From JBDLID01 sp039715055 (GTDB lineage Bacteria; Desulfobacterota; Desulfobulbia; Desulfobulbales; Desulfocapsaceae), in assembly GCA_039715055.1 (NCBI GenBank), contig JBDLID010000030.1, positions 1 through 28,149 of the forward strand: a DNA stretch of 28,149 nt. The letters are read 5' to 3'. Below are positions 1 through 8,844 of the stretch, piece by piece (position 1 is the first letter of the stretch; the number at the start of each line of letters is the position of its first letter). Both the position numbers and the translations under genes were made by a program. The notes below the pieces were generated by a model that worked only from the letters and a program-made list of their open reading frames with translations, searched no databases and was not told the DNA's origin.

Positions 1-209
1 AGGATAACGGACCGGGCATGACTGAGGAGGTCCGATCCAGAATCTTTGAACCATTCTACACCACCAAACCGGTCGGTTCAGGCACCGGTCTCGGTCTCTC
101 GGTCTCCTATTTTATCATCTGCGAGCAGCACAACGGCGAGATCCTCGCCCGCTCGACCCCGGGCAAGGGAACAACGTTTTCCATTACACTCCCCATACAG
201 GGTGCCTGA
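1..209 (+). CDS. Sensor histidine kinase, C-terminal ATPase end (partial)
   Basis: The gene enters from the left edge, so only the last 69 or so residues are visible. They form the end of a HATPase_c domain: the G1 box DNGPGM is encoded from base 3, followed by the F-box-like EPFYTTK and the G2 box GTGLGLS, then the usual terminal strand ending in a short ITLP tail. These are the nucleotide-binding motifs of two-component sensor kinases. No receiver domain follows before the stop at 207-209. The sensor domain and the phospho-acceptor histidine lie outside the window, so the stimulus is unknown. The DNGPGM/EPFYTTK spelling resembles NtrB/PAS-type kinases. The next gene is on the opposite strand, so this gene ends its transcription unit here. 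Confidence 0.93.
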   Translation, partial: DNGPGMTEEVRSRIFEPFYTTKPVGSGTGLGLSVSYFIICEQHNGEILARSTPGKGTTFSITLPIQGA

Positions 210-227
210 CAAAAAAGGACCGGCTGA

Positions 228-440
228 TCACCAGCCATACTCGGCCAGCTGACTGAGGAAGAAATAACTGGCAGCCAGCGCGAGGACGGCCAGCATCACC
301 ACCGGTGTCCCCCTGATAATCCAGCGCCGTATTGCCCACTGCAGCCTGCTGGACTGAACCGGCCTGCCGCCGGCACATCTTGCACGATAGCAGTGAAATT
401 GTGAAAATAAGGCAACATTTCCAAAAGCTGACTGTTTCAT
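228..440 (-). CDS. Small single-pass membrane protein, unknown function
   Basis: This is a 70-residue reading frame with an ATG at 440-438. A strong GGAGG ribosome-binding site lies six bases upstream, which is the main reason to believe it. The N-terminal half is basic and contains two cysteines (HCYRARC). The C-terminal part has one clear hydrophobic segment (about residues 47-62, VVMLAVLALAASYFFL) ending in LAEYGW. I do not recognise a family. A longer in-frame-looking alternative starting at 453 is in a different frame and lacks the ribosome-binding site. The gene is convergent with the histidine kinase fragment (18-base gap) and follows the cytochrome gene on the same strand. A tail-anchored or single-pass inner-membrane peptide is the safest description. 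Confidence 0.5.
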   Translation of the reverse strand: MKQSAFGNVALFSQFHCYRARCAGGRPVQSSRLQWAIRRWIIRGTPVVMLAVLALAASYFFLSQLAEYGW

Positions 441-515
441 AACTGACCTCCATTGTGCAGGAGGGGACCTGAATACGGTCTCCTCAATTAAGCTTTCAAT
501 GAAGGGTAACAGCCC

Positions 516-553
516 GGGGGTATCACAGAGTGATCACCCCCCTATTTTTTTTT
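516..553 (+). terminator. Rho-independent terminator-like hairpin with T-tract (+ direction)
   Basis: Left arm GGGGGTATCAC (516-526) pairs with GTGATCACCCCC (530-541), with loop AGA and one bulged C. It is followed on the plus strand by TA and nine consecutive T residues (545-553). This is a textbook intrinsic terminator reading rightward. The T-tract also encodes C-terminal lysines of the minus-strand cytochrome gene. No plus-strand gene lies directly upstream except the kinase fragment ending at 209. Confidence 0.6.
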
Positions 554-838
554 GCAGACCACTTTTGAACCCGGTTTGAGAGATGAGATGCACCTCAGCA
601 CATAATCGGTTATCTCTTTGTCATAATCTGCATATGAGGCCATCTCGGCAACAGTTTCACTCCACTGCTCCTTGTTTTTGACCGGTAGGTTCTTGCAGAT
701 GTTTTCAACACCATGACAGCCTGTACAGAACGTCAAAAAAAGGGCTCTGCAGTCCTTGTCATTGACAGGCGGGGCGCCATGGGCTGTGGTGATCATAAGA
801 AGCTGGCTGAAAAAACAGAAAATGATCAATCGTTTCAT
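542..838 (-). CDS. Small periplasmic mono-haem c-type cytochrome
   Basis: This 98-residue protein has an N-terminal signal peptide (MKRLIIF... through about A22) and a single haem-binding CTGCH motif (C38, C41, H42). A downstream methionine around residue 62 could be the distal ligand. It probably carries one covalent haem c and acts as an electron carrier or sensor in the periplasm. Additional cysteines (C30, one soon after the haem site, and two near the C-terminus) are unusual and could form disulfides. I chose the ATG at 838 rather than the GTG at 850 because GGTGAGG sits at proper ribosome-binding spacing from the ATG and includes that GTG. The basic KKK tail is encoded by the poly-T (plus) tract of the terminator-like hairpin. 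The gene is divergent from the chalcone-isomerase-like gene. Confidence 0.82.
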   Translation of the reverse strand: MKRLIIFCFFSQLLMITTAHGAPPVNDKDCRALFLTFCTGCHGVENICKNLPVKNKEQWSETVAEMASYADYDKEITDYVLRCISSLKPGSKVVCKKK

Positions 839-898
839 TAAAAACCTCACCGACTTTAATTAATGACTTTCGACTTTTACTCGAAAAAAGTATCCTAT

Positions 899-928
899 TT
901 AAGAACTTGAATCATTATCTACTATAAT
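899..928 (+). promoter_or_regulatory. Possible sigma-70 promoter for the chalcone-isomerase-like gene
   Basis: A perfect TATAAT -10 (923-928) is preceded at 18 bases by TTAAGA (899-904, four of six consensus positions). Transcription would start only about eight bases before the ATG at 943, which is unusually close, so this assignment is tentative. Confidence 0.3.
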
Positions 929-942
929 CCGGGATCACATCA

Positions 943-1509
943 ATGAAAAAGCTGATTTTCACCCTGCTTCTTACCCTGCTCTCCACCTCTGCCATGGCCC
1001 AGGAAATCGCCGGTGTCAAAATCGCCGAGGAGGTCAGTACCAGCAATGGCCGCTCACTCACCCTTAACGGCGCGGGAATTCGGTCCAAACTTTTTTTCAA
1101 GATCTATATCGCTCAGCTCTACCTGGCAGAATCGTCCTCATCAGCCGAGGCCATCCTCCAGGCCGATTCACCGAAACGGCTTGTCATGCATTTCCTCTAT
1201 GACGAAGTGAGTCGGGAAAAACTTGTCGACGGCTGGAACAGTGGTTTTCACGCCAACCTGACCGCAGAAACAATGGTCTCTCTGCAGGGTAAGATCGATC
1301 AGTTCAACTCTTTATTCCAGACAGTACACAGCGGTGATGTCATCAGCCTCGATTACCAGCCCGGCCTCGGCACACGGGTGATCATCTCAGGTACTGAAAA
1401 AGGTGTTGTTGCCGGCAAGGACTTCAATGATGCCCTGCTCTCCATCTGGCTCGGGAAATCACCGGTCACCAAAGATCTGAAAAAACAGCTCCTCAGCCAG
1501 AACCGCTGA
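943..1509 (+). CDS. Periplasmic chalcone-isomerase-like protein
   Basis: This 188-residue protein has a clear signal peptide (MKKLIFTLLLTLLSTSAMA, cleavage probably after AMA). The mature part has the signature of the bacterial chalcone-isomerase-like domain (Chalcone_3 type): an opening IAGVKIAEEV strand, then a LNGAGIRSKLFFKIYIAQLYL stretch and a MHFLYDEVSREKLVDGW segment. In plants the fold is enzymatic or binds fatty acids. In bacteria these exported versions have no established reaction, so I assign only a fold. It is a single gene with its own upstream region and is convergent with hrpB (21-base gap). Confidence 0.85.
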   Translation: MKKLIFTLLLTLLSTSAMAQEIAGVKIAEEVSTSNGRSLTLNGAGIRSKLFFKIYIAQLYLAESSSSAEAILQADSPKRLVMHFLYDEVSREKLVDGWNSGFHANLTAETMVSLQGKIDQFNSLFQTVHSGDVISLDYQPGLGTRVIISGTEKGVVAGKDFNDALLSIWLGKSPVTKDLKKQLLSQNR

Positions 1510-1530
1510 CCCGTTTCTCACCAGGGTCGC

Positions 1531-4035
1531 TCACCTCTTCCTCGGCTTACAGCGGGCGGTGGCCACTGCCTTGTACGGATCATCGGGCCAGTGATGTTTC
1601 GGGTATCGGCCTGCGAGTTCCTTTTTCACCTCTTTATAGGTCGACTCCCAGAAAGAACGGAGATCGCTGGTGACCTGAATGGGGCGACCGGCCGGGGAAA
1701 GAATGTGGATGAGCAGCTTCACCCTGCCATCACACAGCGCAGGTGTCTCTTCCAATCCGAAAAGCTCCTGCAACCGAACACTCAGAACAGGCAGCTGGCC
1801 GACCTCATAGTTCAAAGGCCTTTTACTGCCGCTGGGAACCGTCAGGTGAGTTGGGGCCCACCTATCCACCTGCTGCTGTTGCTGCCACGACAACAGCCCG
1901 AGAAATACCGAGCCGAGATTAATCTCCTTCAGCTGGTTGATGGAGTTCCTGTTGCCGCAGTAAGGGGCAAGCCAGGACAAATCTGCAGCCAGGGCCTCAT
2001 CGGAGAGATCCGGCCACTGTTCACTATCCATTGAGGCGGTCAGGATAACCCTCGCCTGGAACTGACGCACCTTCTTGCTCCAGGAGAGACAGTCCAGCCC
2101 CAGTTCCGCCACCCTGGCCAGAAGGAAACTCACCACCCTCTCCTGCGGCGGGTTCGGCCAGGGCCGGGACGAAAGAACAATGCGACCGATTCTCTCCTCC
2201 TCTCTTGCCTCAATCCGATTGGCGCCACGGATCCAGTGCAGCTCCCGCTCCTTTTCGATAAGGTCGTGGTGAAACTCTCTCAGCTCGGTCCTGGAAATGG
2301 CGCAGCAGAGTTGAATCCGCCCGACCCGACCCCTGTCGTTTAAGCGGGGGACCACAAGATATGGACTTGCTGCCAGTGGTCCGTCCCCGGGAAGCTCAAC
2401 ACCTCGCCCATTTGCCAGAAGATAGTTGCTGCGGCTTTGGGGACGCAGCCCGGCCAGTCGGTCAGGAAAGGCGTAAAGGAGCAGGTGGCCGAGCTCCTCA
2501 AGCCGTATCCGCTCCCCCTTTTTTCGCTGAAGCTGCCGACCGTAGCGCTCGGCAGAGCTTACCACCCTGCGACAGACTTTCATATCAACCAGCGCCCCGG
2601 CAGACTCCCGCTGTCTCCCATGATCCAGATCTTTCATCAGCGAAAGCCTGGGTGCGATATCAACTCCGCGCTCACGTCCCTTGAAGATGTCTCTCTCTTC
2701 GAGCAGTGCCGCAATCAGGCAGGCCGTACGCCCAAGACCTTCCTTTTCAGCCAGAAGAATCATGTGCGCCAGCCGGGGATGGAGAGGCATCCGCGCCATC
2801 CATTTTCCCGCATCGGTGATTCTCCCCTTTTCATCAACAGCGCCCAGCCGTTGCAGAAGCGCCCGCCCTTCGTCAACACTTCCGGAACGTGGCAGGTCGA
2901 GCCATTTCAGCTCCGCCGGGTCACCTACCCCCCACAACGCCAGCTCCAAAACCAGCGGCGCAAGATCAGTCACGACAATTTCCGGCGGATCGCTGTCCGG
3001 CAGATTGAGATTTTCATGTTCAGCCCAGAGCCGGTAACAGATACCTGGCCTCAGCCGCCCCGCCCGACCGGCACGCTGGGTGGCCGAAGCCCGTGACACT
3101 CTGACCGTTTCCAAACGGTTCATCCCCCGGGAAGAATTGAAACGGCTCCGCCTGCTCCAGCCGGAATCGACAACCGCCTCAATGCCCGCAATGGTCAATG
3201 ATGTCTCGGCAATGGCCGTGGCCAGGATAATCCTGCGTCGTCCCGTCCCCGGCGCTACTGCCCGATCCTGCTGGCCAAAAGGCAGTTCACCGTAGAGAGG
3301 CAGAACCTCTGCCTCCGGATAATCAGGTTGAATCAACCTGGCTGTACGATGAATTTCAGCAGCCCCGGGAAGAAAGACAAGGATGTCGCCTTCGGTCTCC
3401 TGCCAGGCCCGACCGATGCCTCCGGCGCAGTCAGCAGGAATCCGGTAAAGGTCTCCACCTCCGGCGAGATAGCGCCGCTCCACCGGAAAAGCTCTGCCCT
3501 TACCCTGCAGTACGGGGACGCCGCCCATCATTTTTGCCAGAGCTGAAGTCTCAAGGGTCGCCGACATGACAAGCAGCCGCAAGTCGTCTCTCAGTTCGGC
3601 CAGCTCCAGACAGAGTGCCAGGCCGAGATCGGCATGGATGGAGCGTTCATGAAACTCGTCAAAGATCACCAGCCCCACTCCGGTCAGGCCGGGATCAGCC
3701 TGGATCAGGCGGGTCAGTACCCCCTCGGTCACCACCTCGATGCGGGTGGCCGACGACACCTGCTGCTCATGACGCACCCGGAAGCCGACGGTCTGCCCTG
3801 TTTTTTCCCCCAGCAGCTTTGCCATGCGGCCGGCTGCAGTCCGGGCCGCCAGTCGCCTGGGTTCCAGCAGTATGATTTTTTTATCGGTCAGCCATTGAAG
3901 ATCAAGAAGGTGGGGCGCAATTCCGGTAGTCTTTCCTGAGCCGGTGGGTGCGGTAAGTATGGCAGAGCTTTGACCAAGGACCTCCCTGAGCTGCGGCAGG
4001 ACGGCGTGGACCTCGAAATGTTGCTTCTCCTCCAA
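1531..4035 (-). CDS. hrpB: ATP-dependent DExH-box RNA helicase HrpB
   Basis: This 834-residue protein has the full set of DEAH/RHA helicase motifs: Walker A APTGSGKTT (about residues 29-37), LEPRRLAA (Ia), DEFHE (II), SATLE (III), ATAIAETSLTI (V) and QRAGRAGR (VI). The distinctive HrpB C-terminal region follows, including RWAPTHLTVPSG and a YPKHHWPDDP ending. Length matches the bacterial HrpB family (about 800-840). It hydrolyses NTP and probably remodels RNA or ribonucleoprotein in the cytoplasm; its precise cellular job is poorly defined. The start is a TTG at 4035 with GAGGGAG just upstream, overlapping the end of folA (9-base gap), so translation is probably coupled to folA. Confidence 0.95.
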   Translation of the reverse strand: MEEKQHFEVHAVLPQLREVLGQSSAILTAPTGSGKTTGIAPHLLDLQWLTDKKIILLEPRRLAARTAAGRMAKLLGEKTGQTVGFRVRHEQQVSSATRIEVVTEGVLTRLIQADPGLTGVGLVIFDEFHERSIHADLGLALCLELAELRDDLRLLVMSATLETSALAKMMGGVPVLQGKGRAFPVERRYLAGGGDLYRIPADCAGGIGRAWQETEGDILVFLPGAAEIHRTARLIQPDYPEAEVLPLYGELPFGQQDRAVAPGTGRRRIILATAIAETSLTIAGIEAVVDSGWSRRSRFNSSRGMNRLETVRVSRASATQRAGRAGRLRPGICYRLWAEHENLNLPDSDPPEIVVTDLAPLVLELALWGVGDPAELKWLDLPRSGSVDEGRALLQRLGAVDEKGRITDAGKWMARMPLHPRLAHMILLAEKEGLGRTACLIAALLEERDIFKGRERGVDIAPRLSLMKDLDHGRQRESAGALVDMKVCRRVVSSAERYGRQLQRKKGERIRLEELGHLLLYAFPDRLAGLRPQSRSNYLLANGRGVELPGDGPLAASPYLVVPRLNDRGRVGRIQLCCAISRTELREFHHDLIEKERELHWIRGANRIEAREEERIGRIVLSSRPWPNPPQERVVSFLLARVAELGLDCLSWSKKVRQFQARVILTASMDSEQWPDLSDEALAADLSWLAPYCGNRNSINQLKEINLGSVFLGLLSWQQQQQVDRWAPTHLTVPSGSKRPLNYEVGQLPVLSVRLQELFGLEETPALCDGRVKLLIHILSPAGRPIQVTSDLRSFWESTYKEVKKELAGRYPKHHWPDDPYKAVATARCKPRKR

Positions 4036-4044
4036 ACCGCTCCC

Positions 4045-4518
4045 TCAACGAATTCTTCTGTAAACGATGGTGGTGTAATTCTCCTCGCCTTCGGTTCGGG
4101 TACGGGAGAACTCTTCAAAGGGGAGGTGGTCAAATTCAGGAAAAAAGGTATCCCCCTCGACCGTCCTGTCTAAAATGGTGAGGATGATGGTGTCGCAATA
4201 ACTCAGCCCGAGCTCGTAGACCCCGGCGCCACCGATAAGAAAGACCTTGTCGCTGTACCGGCAATCATCAAGCGCCTCTTCCAGGCTGGACACCTTCTCA
4301 CAGCCGGAAAAAGAACTGCTCCCTCTGCTGAGGACAATATTTCTCCGACCCGGCAGAGGACGGCCGATGGACTCATAGGTCCTGCGCCCCATGATGATCG
4401 GGTGTCCCATGGTTACTTTCTTGAAAAAGGCAAGCTCTTTGGGAAGATGCCAGGGGATCCTGTTGTTCCGGCCGATCACCCGGTTGGCGGCCATGGCGCA
4501 GATAAGGGTAATTTCCAT
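4045..4518 (-). CDS. folA: Dihydrofolate reductase
   Basis: This 157-residue protein reduces dihydrofolate to tetrahydrofolate with NADPH in the cytoplasm. Family motifs are clear: an opening ITLICAMAANRVIGRNNRIPWHLP containing the WHLP substrate/cofactor loop, MGRRTYESIGRPLPGRRN, and an IGGAGVYE nucleotide-binding turn. Length matches the classical type (about 160). I start at ATG 4518, the first residue of the family core. An in-frame TTG at 4530 would add four residues and has no better ribosome-binding site. It is the first gene of a two-gene minus-strand unit with hrpB. Confidence 0.94.
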   Translation of the reverse strand: MEITLICAMAANRVIGRNNRIPWHLPKELAFFKKVTMGHPIIMGRRTYESIGRPLPGRRNIVLSRGSSSFSGCEKVSSLEEALDDCRYSDKVFLIGGAGVYELGLSYCDTIILTILDRTVEGDTFFPEFDHLPFEEFSRTRTEGEENYTTIVYRRIR

Positions 4519-4923
4519 CAAATCGCTCAATGATTATCGTGAGCCTTTACAATAAAAGGCCTGGGGTGCCTTGAGTAGATTCCAAGAATCAACTCTCTTG
4601 TAGCATATTATAACCGGTCGGCCAAGAACAGCGGGCTGGTGAAAACATTGTCGAACCCATTCCCTGAGTACATAGGTCATAGGAATTATAACAATAACCG
4701 TACAACTGTTTTTCAAGTGGTTAACCGCATCACTTATTGACTAAAAAAACCATTATTGATAGAAATAATAATCTGTTTTACAACGAAGTCACTACCCGAC
4801 TTACCAATTCCCGGTTCGCATTGAGATACCACATACCACTTTCCCCGGGAACCAAGACTCTGGCAAGAGATCCGGCAGCATCATGGCGGATTCCATTTTC
4901 ATCACTTCTGAAAGGAAAACACA
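4519..4923. other. Intergenic region between divergent folA and moxR
   Basis: This 405-base stretch separates two divergent operons and should contain both promoters. A candidate rightward promoter is TTGACT (4737-4742), a 17-base spacer and TAGAAA (4760-4765). A short stem, AAGGC with GCCTT around a 7-base loop, lies near 4555-4575 and is followed by a few T residues on the minus strand; it could be a weak folA leader structure. The 60-codon open frame on the minus strand (4534-4716) shows no recognisable domain. I see no RNA gene. Confidence 0.4.
4737..4765 (+). promoter_or_regulatory. Possible promoter of the moxR-bat operon
   Basis: TTGACT (4737-4742) and TAGAAA (4760-4765) are separated by 17 bases in an AT-rich stretch. 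The -10 matches consensus at four of six positions. It lies about 160 bases before the moxR start, leaving a long leader. It is the best candidate by eye. Confidence 0.3.
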
Positions 4924-5886
<963 letters not shown>

Positions 5887-5902
5887 ACCAGGAGATGACA
5901 GT

Positions 5903-6883
5903 ATGGCTGCCACCCCCAACCATCACAGCGGAGTCTACGTCTCCCTTAAGGATCTGATCCGCCTCCAGCACCAGGCTTCCGGGTTCAGTTTCCTGCCGAG
6001 ACAGCCGGTCCACAGCCTGCTTGCCGGTCGCCACTCCTCCCGGCTTCGCGGCCGTGGCCTGGATTTTGAGGAGCTGCGCCAGTACCGCCCCGGGGACGAT
6101 ATCCGCACCATGGACTGGAAGGCGACCAAACGCAGCGGTGAACCATACGTCCGGGTCTATACTGAGGAACGGGAGCGGCCGGTTCTGCTCATTGTCGATC
6201 AACGAATCTCCATGTTTTTCGGTTCCCGGCGCAATATGAAATCGGTTACTGCGGCCGAAGCTGCAGCGCTTGCGGCCTGGAAGGTGGTCGATGCGGGTGA
6301 CCGTGTCGGTGGTGTTGTCTTCAATGATGAAGAGACCAGGGAAATCCGCCCCCAGCGCAGTAAAAAAACAGTGATGCGCATCCTTCAGCGGATCGTCGAA
6401 CAGAACAACGCGCTGAGTGTTGAACGTGACATCAGCCCGTCAAAAGAGATGCTCGACAGGAGTCTGGAAAAGGCGGTTCAACTGGCCGGTCACGATTATC
6501 TGATCTGTGTGATCAGTGACTTTTACGGCCTCAGCGACAAAACACTCCACATTGTCAAGCAGCTCAGCCGTCATAATGATGTGCTGCTGCTGCCGGTATA
6601 CGATCCGCTGGCCAGGACGCTTCCCGAAGATGCCAGCCTGGTGATCAGTGACGGCAGCAGACAGGTACTGCTTGACGGATCGACAGGCCGCCTGAAAAAA
6701 CGTTTCCCGGAATTTCTCAAGGGACGGCTGGGGTCCCTTGCCGATGGCCTGACCAGGTTCGGAGTGCCGATCCTGCCGCTGACCACTGACCGACCGGTGG
6801 CTGCCCAGGTCAGGGAAACACTGGGCTACACCCCCGGCAAACAGGGCGGCAGCGGCAAGGTCGCCGTGAGAGGTTCAAGGTAA
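5903..6883 (+). CDS. DUF58 / VWA-like protein, MoxR partner
   Basis: This 326-residue protein has the DUF58 core motifs GRGLDFEELRQYRPGDDIRTMDW and EPYVRVYTEERERPVLLIVDQ. A VWA-like fold follows in which the metal-site motif is degenerate (VDQRISM rather than DxSxS), which is common in this family. I start at ATG 5903 because AGGAG lies eight bases upstream. A possible start at 5855 would overlap moxR by 32 bases and adds an unconserved leader. The gap to moxR is 16 bases. It probably couples MoxR ATPase activity to the membrane Bat proteins; no enzymatic activity is known. It has no clear membrane segment. Confidence 0.92.
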   Translation: MAATPNHHSGVYVSLKDLIRLQHQASGFSFLPRQPVHSLLAGRHSSRLRGRGLDFEELRQYRPGDDIRTMDWKATKRSGEPYVRVYTEERERPVLLIVDQRISMFFGSRRNMKSVTAAEAAALAAWKVVDAGDRVGGVVFNDEETREIRPQRSKKTVMRILQRIVEQNNALSVERDISPSKEMLDRSLEKAVQLAGHDYLICVISDFYGLSDKTLHIVKQLSRHNDVLLLPVYDPLARTLPEDASLVISDGSRQVLLDGSTGRLKKRFPEFLKGRLGSLADGLTRFGVPILPLTTDRPVAAQVRETLGYTPGKQGGSGKVAVRGSR

Positions 6884-7371
6884 TGGCTGATCCCGCAAGC
6901 CTGCAAAATCTGCACGATATCGTCATACCACCGCCTGTTCCCTGGTGGCCGCCTGCGCCCGGCTGGTATGGTCTATTTTTCTGCCTGCTCCTGGCTGCCG
7001 GCTGGTTGATCGCCAAAGGTTACAGAACCTACCGGGCCAATGGTTATCGGCGGGAGGCGTTGAACATTCTCGACAACCTGGAACTGGAACATCAACACAA
7101 CGGCCCCACAGTCCTGCCCCGCCTCGCCCAGCTGATCAAGCGAACAGCCATTGGCGCCTACGGCAGGCCACGGGTGGCCTCGCTCAGCGGTGACCGCTGG
7201 CTGAGGTTTCTCGACCGGACCGGAAACACCACTATCTTTACCGCGGGTGACGGGCAGCTGTTGATCGACTGTTCCACTCAGTCGCCCGCCCGGCTTGAAG
7301 AACTGTCGCCTAAACAGGTCAGCGGACTGTTCAGGGCGGTTCGCGGCTGGATGACCGGACATCAAACTTAA
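6883..7371 (+). CDS. DUF4381 membrane protein of Bat operon
   Basis: This 162-residue protein opens with a hydrophilic stretch, then the family-typical PPPVPWWPPAPGWY motif (about residues 17-30). One transmembrane helix (about 28-46) and a cytoplasmic region containing LPRLAQLIKRTAI and SGDRWLRFLD follow. These are the hallmarks of DUF4381, regularly encoded between DUF58 and BatA. Its ATG overlaps the stop codon of the DUF58 gene (TAATG), indicating coupled translation. Its likely role is a membrane scaffold for the MoxR/Bat complex, inferred from context. Confidence 0.88.
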   Translation: MADPASLQNLHDIVIPPPVPWWPPAPGWYGLFFCLLLAAGWLIAKGYRTYRANGYRREALNILDNLELEHQHNGPTVLPRLAQLIKRTAIGAYGRPRVASLSGDRWLRFLDRTGNTTIFTAGDGQLLIDCSTQSPARLEELSPKQVSGLFRAVRGWMTGHQT

Positions 7372-7384
7372 CCCAGGAAGTATC

Positions 7385-7801
7385 ATGAACCTGTCCCGCA
7401 GACTTATCGTCTCTTTACTGCTCGGTGCAGTCTCAATATTTTGTATTTCACCGATAATTTTTGCCAACCAGACCGATCCTGCACCTGCTCCACTTGACTA
7501 TCGCGTCATCAACGGTCAGTGGCAGCGGACTGACGGCAACTACCTCCTTAAGGTCAGTGATGTTCAAACAGACGGCAAGGTGACCGCAGCCTATTTCAAT
7601 CCCCGCCCCGTCCACATTGCCCAGGCAGACATCTCGCCCCAGAAGGAGTTGATCAAACTGTTCATCAAATTCGACGACAAGGGCTATACAGGATCAACGT
7701 ATAAGCTCTACTACTTTGCTGAAAAAGATGCCCTGGTGGGTTTCTACCACCAGGCGGAAATCGACAAGCTCTTCGAGGTGGTTTTTTTAAGAAAACCCTG
7801 A
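7385..7801 (+). CDS. Exported protein of unknown function inside Bat operon
   Basis: This 138-residue protein has a signal peptide (MNLSRRLIVSLLLGAVSIFCISPIIFA, cleavage probably before NQ) and no lipobox. The mature part is a predicted all-beta domain with the motifs INGQWQRTDGNYLLKV and DGKVTAAYFNPRPVHI, then a GYTGSTYKLYYF hairpin and a closing VVFLRKP strand. It resembles small single-domain beta-barrel proteins, but I cannot name a family. It sits 13 bases after the DUF4381 gene and seven bases before batA, so it is certainly co-transcribed. It is not part of the usual Bat gene set and is probably a periplasmic accessory. Confidence 0.82.
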   Translation: MNLSRRLIVSLLLGAVSIFCISPIIFANQTDPAPAPLDYRVINGQWQRTDGNYLLKVSDVQTDGKVTAAYFNPRPVHIAQADISPQKELIKLFIKFDDKGYTGSTYKLYYFAEKDALVGFYHQAEIDKLFEVVFLRKP

Positions 7802-7808
7802 AAAGCAT

Positions 7809-8801
7809 ATGCTTACAATCAGCTACATATGGGTCTTTGCCCTGCTGCCCCTGCCACTTCTGATATGGAAGCTGACCAGGCCCCACCAGGAAGAACGACA
7901 GGGAATACGGGTTCCTTTTTTTGATGAACTTGCGGAGCTCTCCGGCCAGCAACCCGGCAGCGGCGCCGTTGTCCACCGCCGGTCATGGCCTCAGCAGGTC
8001 ATCGCAACACTCTGCTGGCTCCTGCTGATTTTTGCCCTTGCCAGACCCCAGTGGCTTGAACAGCCCATCATCAAAGAGGTGGCTTCCCGGGATCTTCTCC
8101 TCGCCATCGACCTGTCCGGCTCCATGCAGACCGAAGACTTCACCTCCAGAGACGGCAGCAGGGTCAATCGGCTGACGGCCGCAAAAGAGGTTCTGGAAGA
8201 CTTCCTCAGCCAGCGCGGAGGCGACCGGGTGGGCCTTGTCCTTTTCGGCTCGGCACCTTTCACCCAGGTTCCCTTTACCGAGGACCTTGAACTCTGCCGC
8301 ACCCTACTCCTTGAGGCCCAGGTCGGAATGGCCGGACCGAAGACCGCTTTGGGCGACACCATTGGCACGGCCATATCGCTTTTCAAAGAAAGTACGGTTG
8401 AAGACAAGCTGCTCATCGTCCTCACCGACGGTAATGACACCGCTTCCAAGGTTGAACCGGTAAAAGCCGCAGAGATTGCGGCGACCAACAACATTACCAT
8501 CCACACCGTTGCCGTCGGTGACCCGGCGGCCGCAGGTGAGGAAAAACTTGATGAAAAAACCCTGCGCTCCATCGCCTCGATTACCGGCGGTTCGTACTTC
8601 TGGGCAGGTGACCGCGACCAGTTATCTGAGATCTACAAAAAAATTGACGCAATCTCGACCCATGACACTGAAACCATCAGCCACAGGCCCCAGCACGACC
8701 TTTACCACTGGCCACTTGCTATTGCCATCATACTCAGCCTCCTGAACCACGGTGTGCGAGTGATCAGCAGGCTGAACAGAAAACAACTGTCAGCGGGTTG
8801 A
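7809..8801 (+). CDS. batA: BatA-like VWA membrane protein
   Basis: This 330-residue protein has two N-terminal transmembrane helices (about residues 5-22 and 58-76), a von Willebrand factor A domain and a C-terminal helix (about 300-318). The metal-ion-dependent adhesion site is intact: DLSGSM with D101, S103, S105, and LTDGNDT further on. This is the BatA architecture, in which the VWA domain faces the periplasm and probably binds partner proteins through a divalent metal. It follows the unknown exported gene by seven bases. It should act with BatB, BatC and BatD and the MoxR ATPase. Confidence 0.94.
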   Translation: MLTISYIWVFALLPLPLLIWKLTRPHQEERQGIRVPFFDELAELSGQQPGSGAVVHRRSWPQQVIATLCWLLLIFALARPQWLEQPIIKEVASRDLLLAIDLSGSMQTEDFTSRDGSRVNRLTAAKEVLEDFLSQRGGDRVGLVLFGSAPFTQVPFTEDLELCRTLLLEAQVGMAGPKTALGDTIGTAISLFKESTVEDKLLIVLTDGNDTASKVEPVKAAEIAATNNITIHTVAVGDPAAAGEEKLDEKTLRSIASITGGSYFWAGDRDQLSEIYKKIDAISTHDTETISHRPQHDLYHWPLAIAIILSLLNHGVRVISRLNRKQLSAG

Positions 8802-8844
8802 TGGCAGGATCCATCGATAAAAACATTTTCTACTTTCGAAAATA

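Noticed and set aside
184..453. 89-codon minus-strand frame overlapping the small membrane gene
   Set aside because: The alternative frame (228-440) has a proper GGAGG site and a membrane segment; this one also overlaps the kinase end.
2437..3096. Long plus-strand open frame inside hrpB
   Set aside because: It is antisense to the full-length helicase gene with all motifs; composition-driven shadow.
4534..4716. 60-codon minus-strand frame upstream of folA
   Set aside because: No ribosome-binding site, domain or conserved-looking composition; it overlaps the region where the folA promoter must lie.
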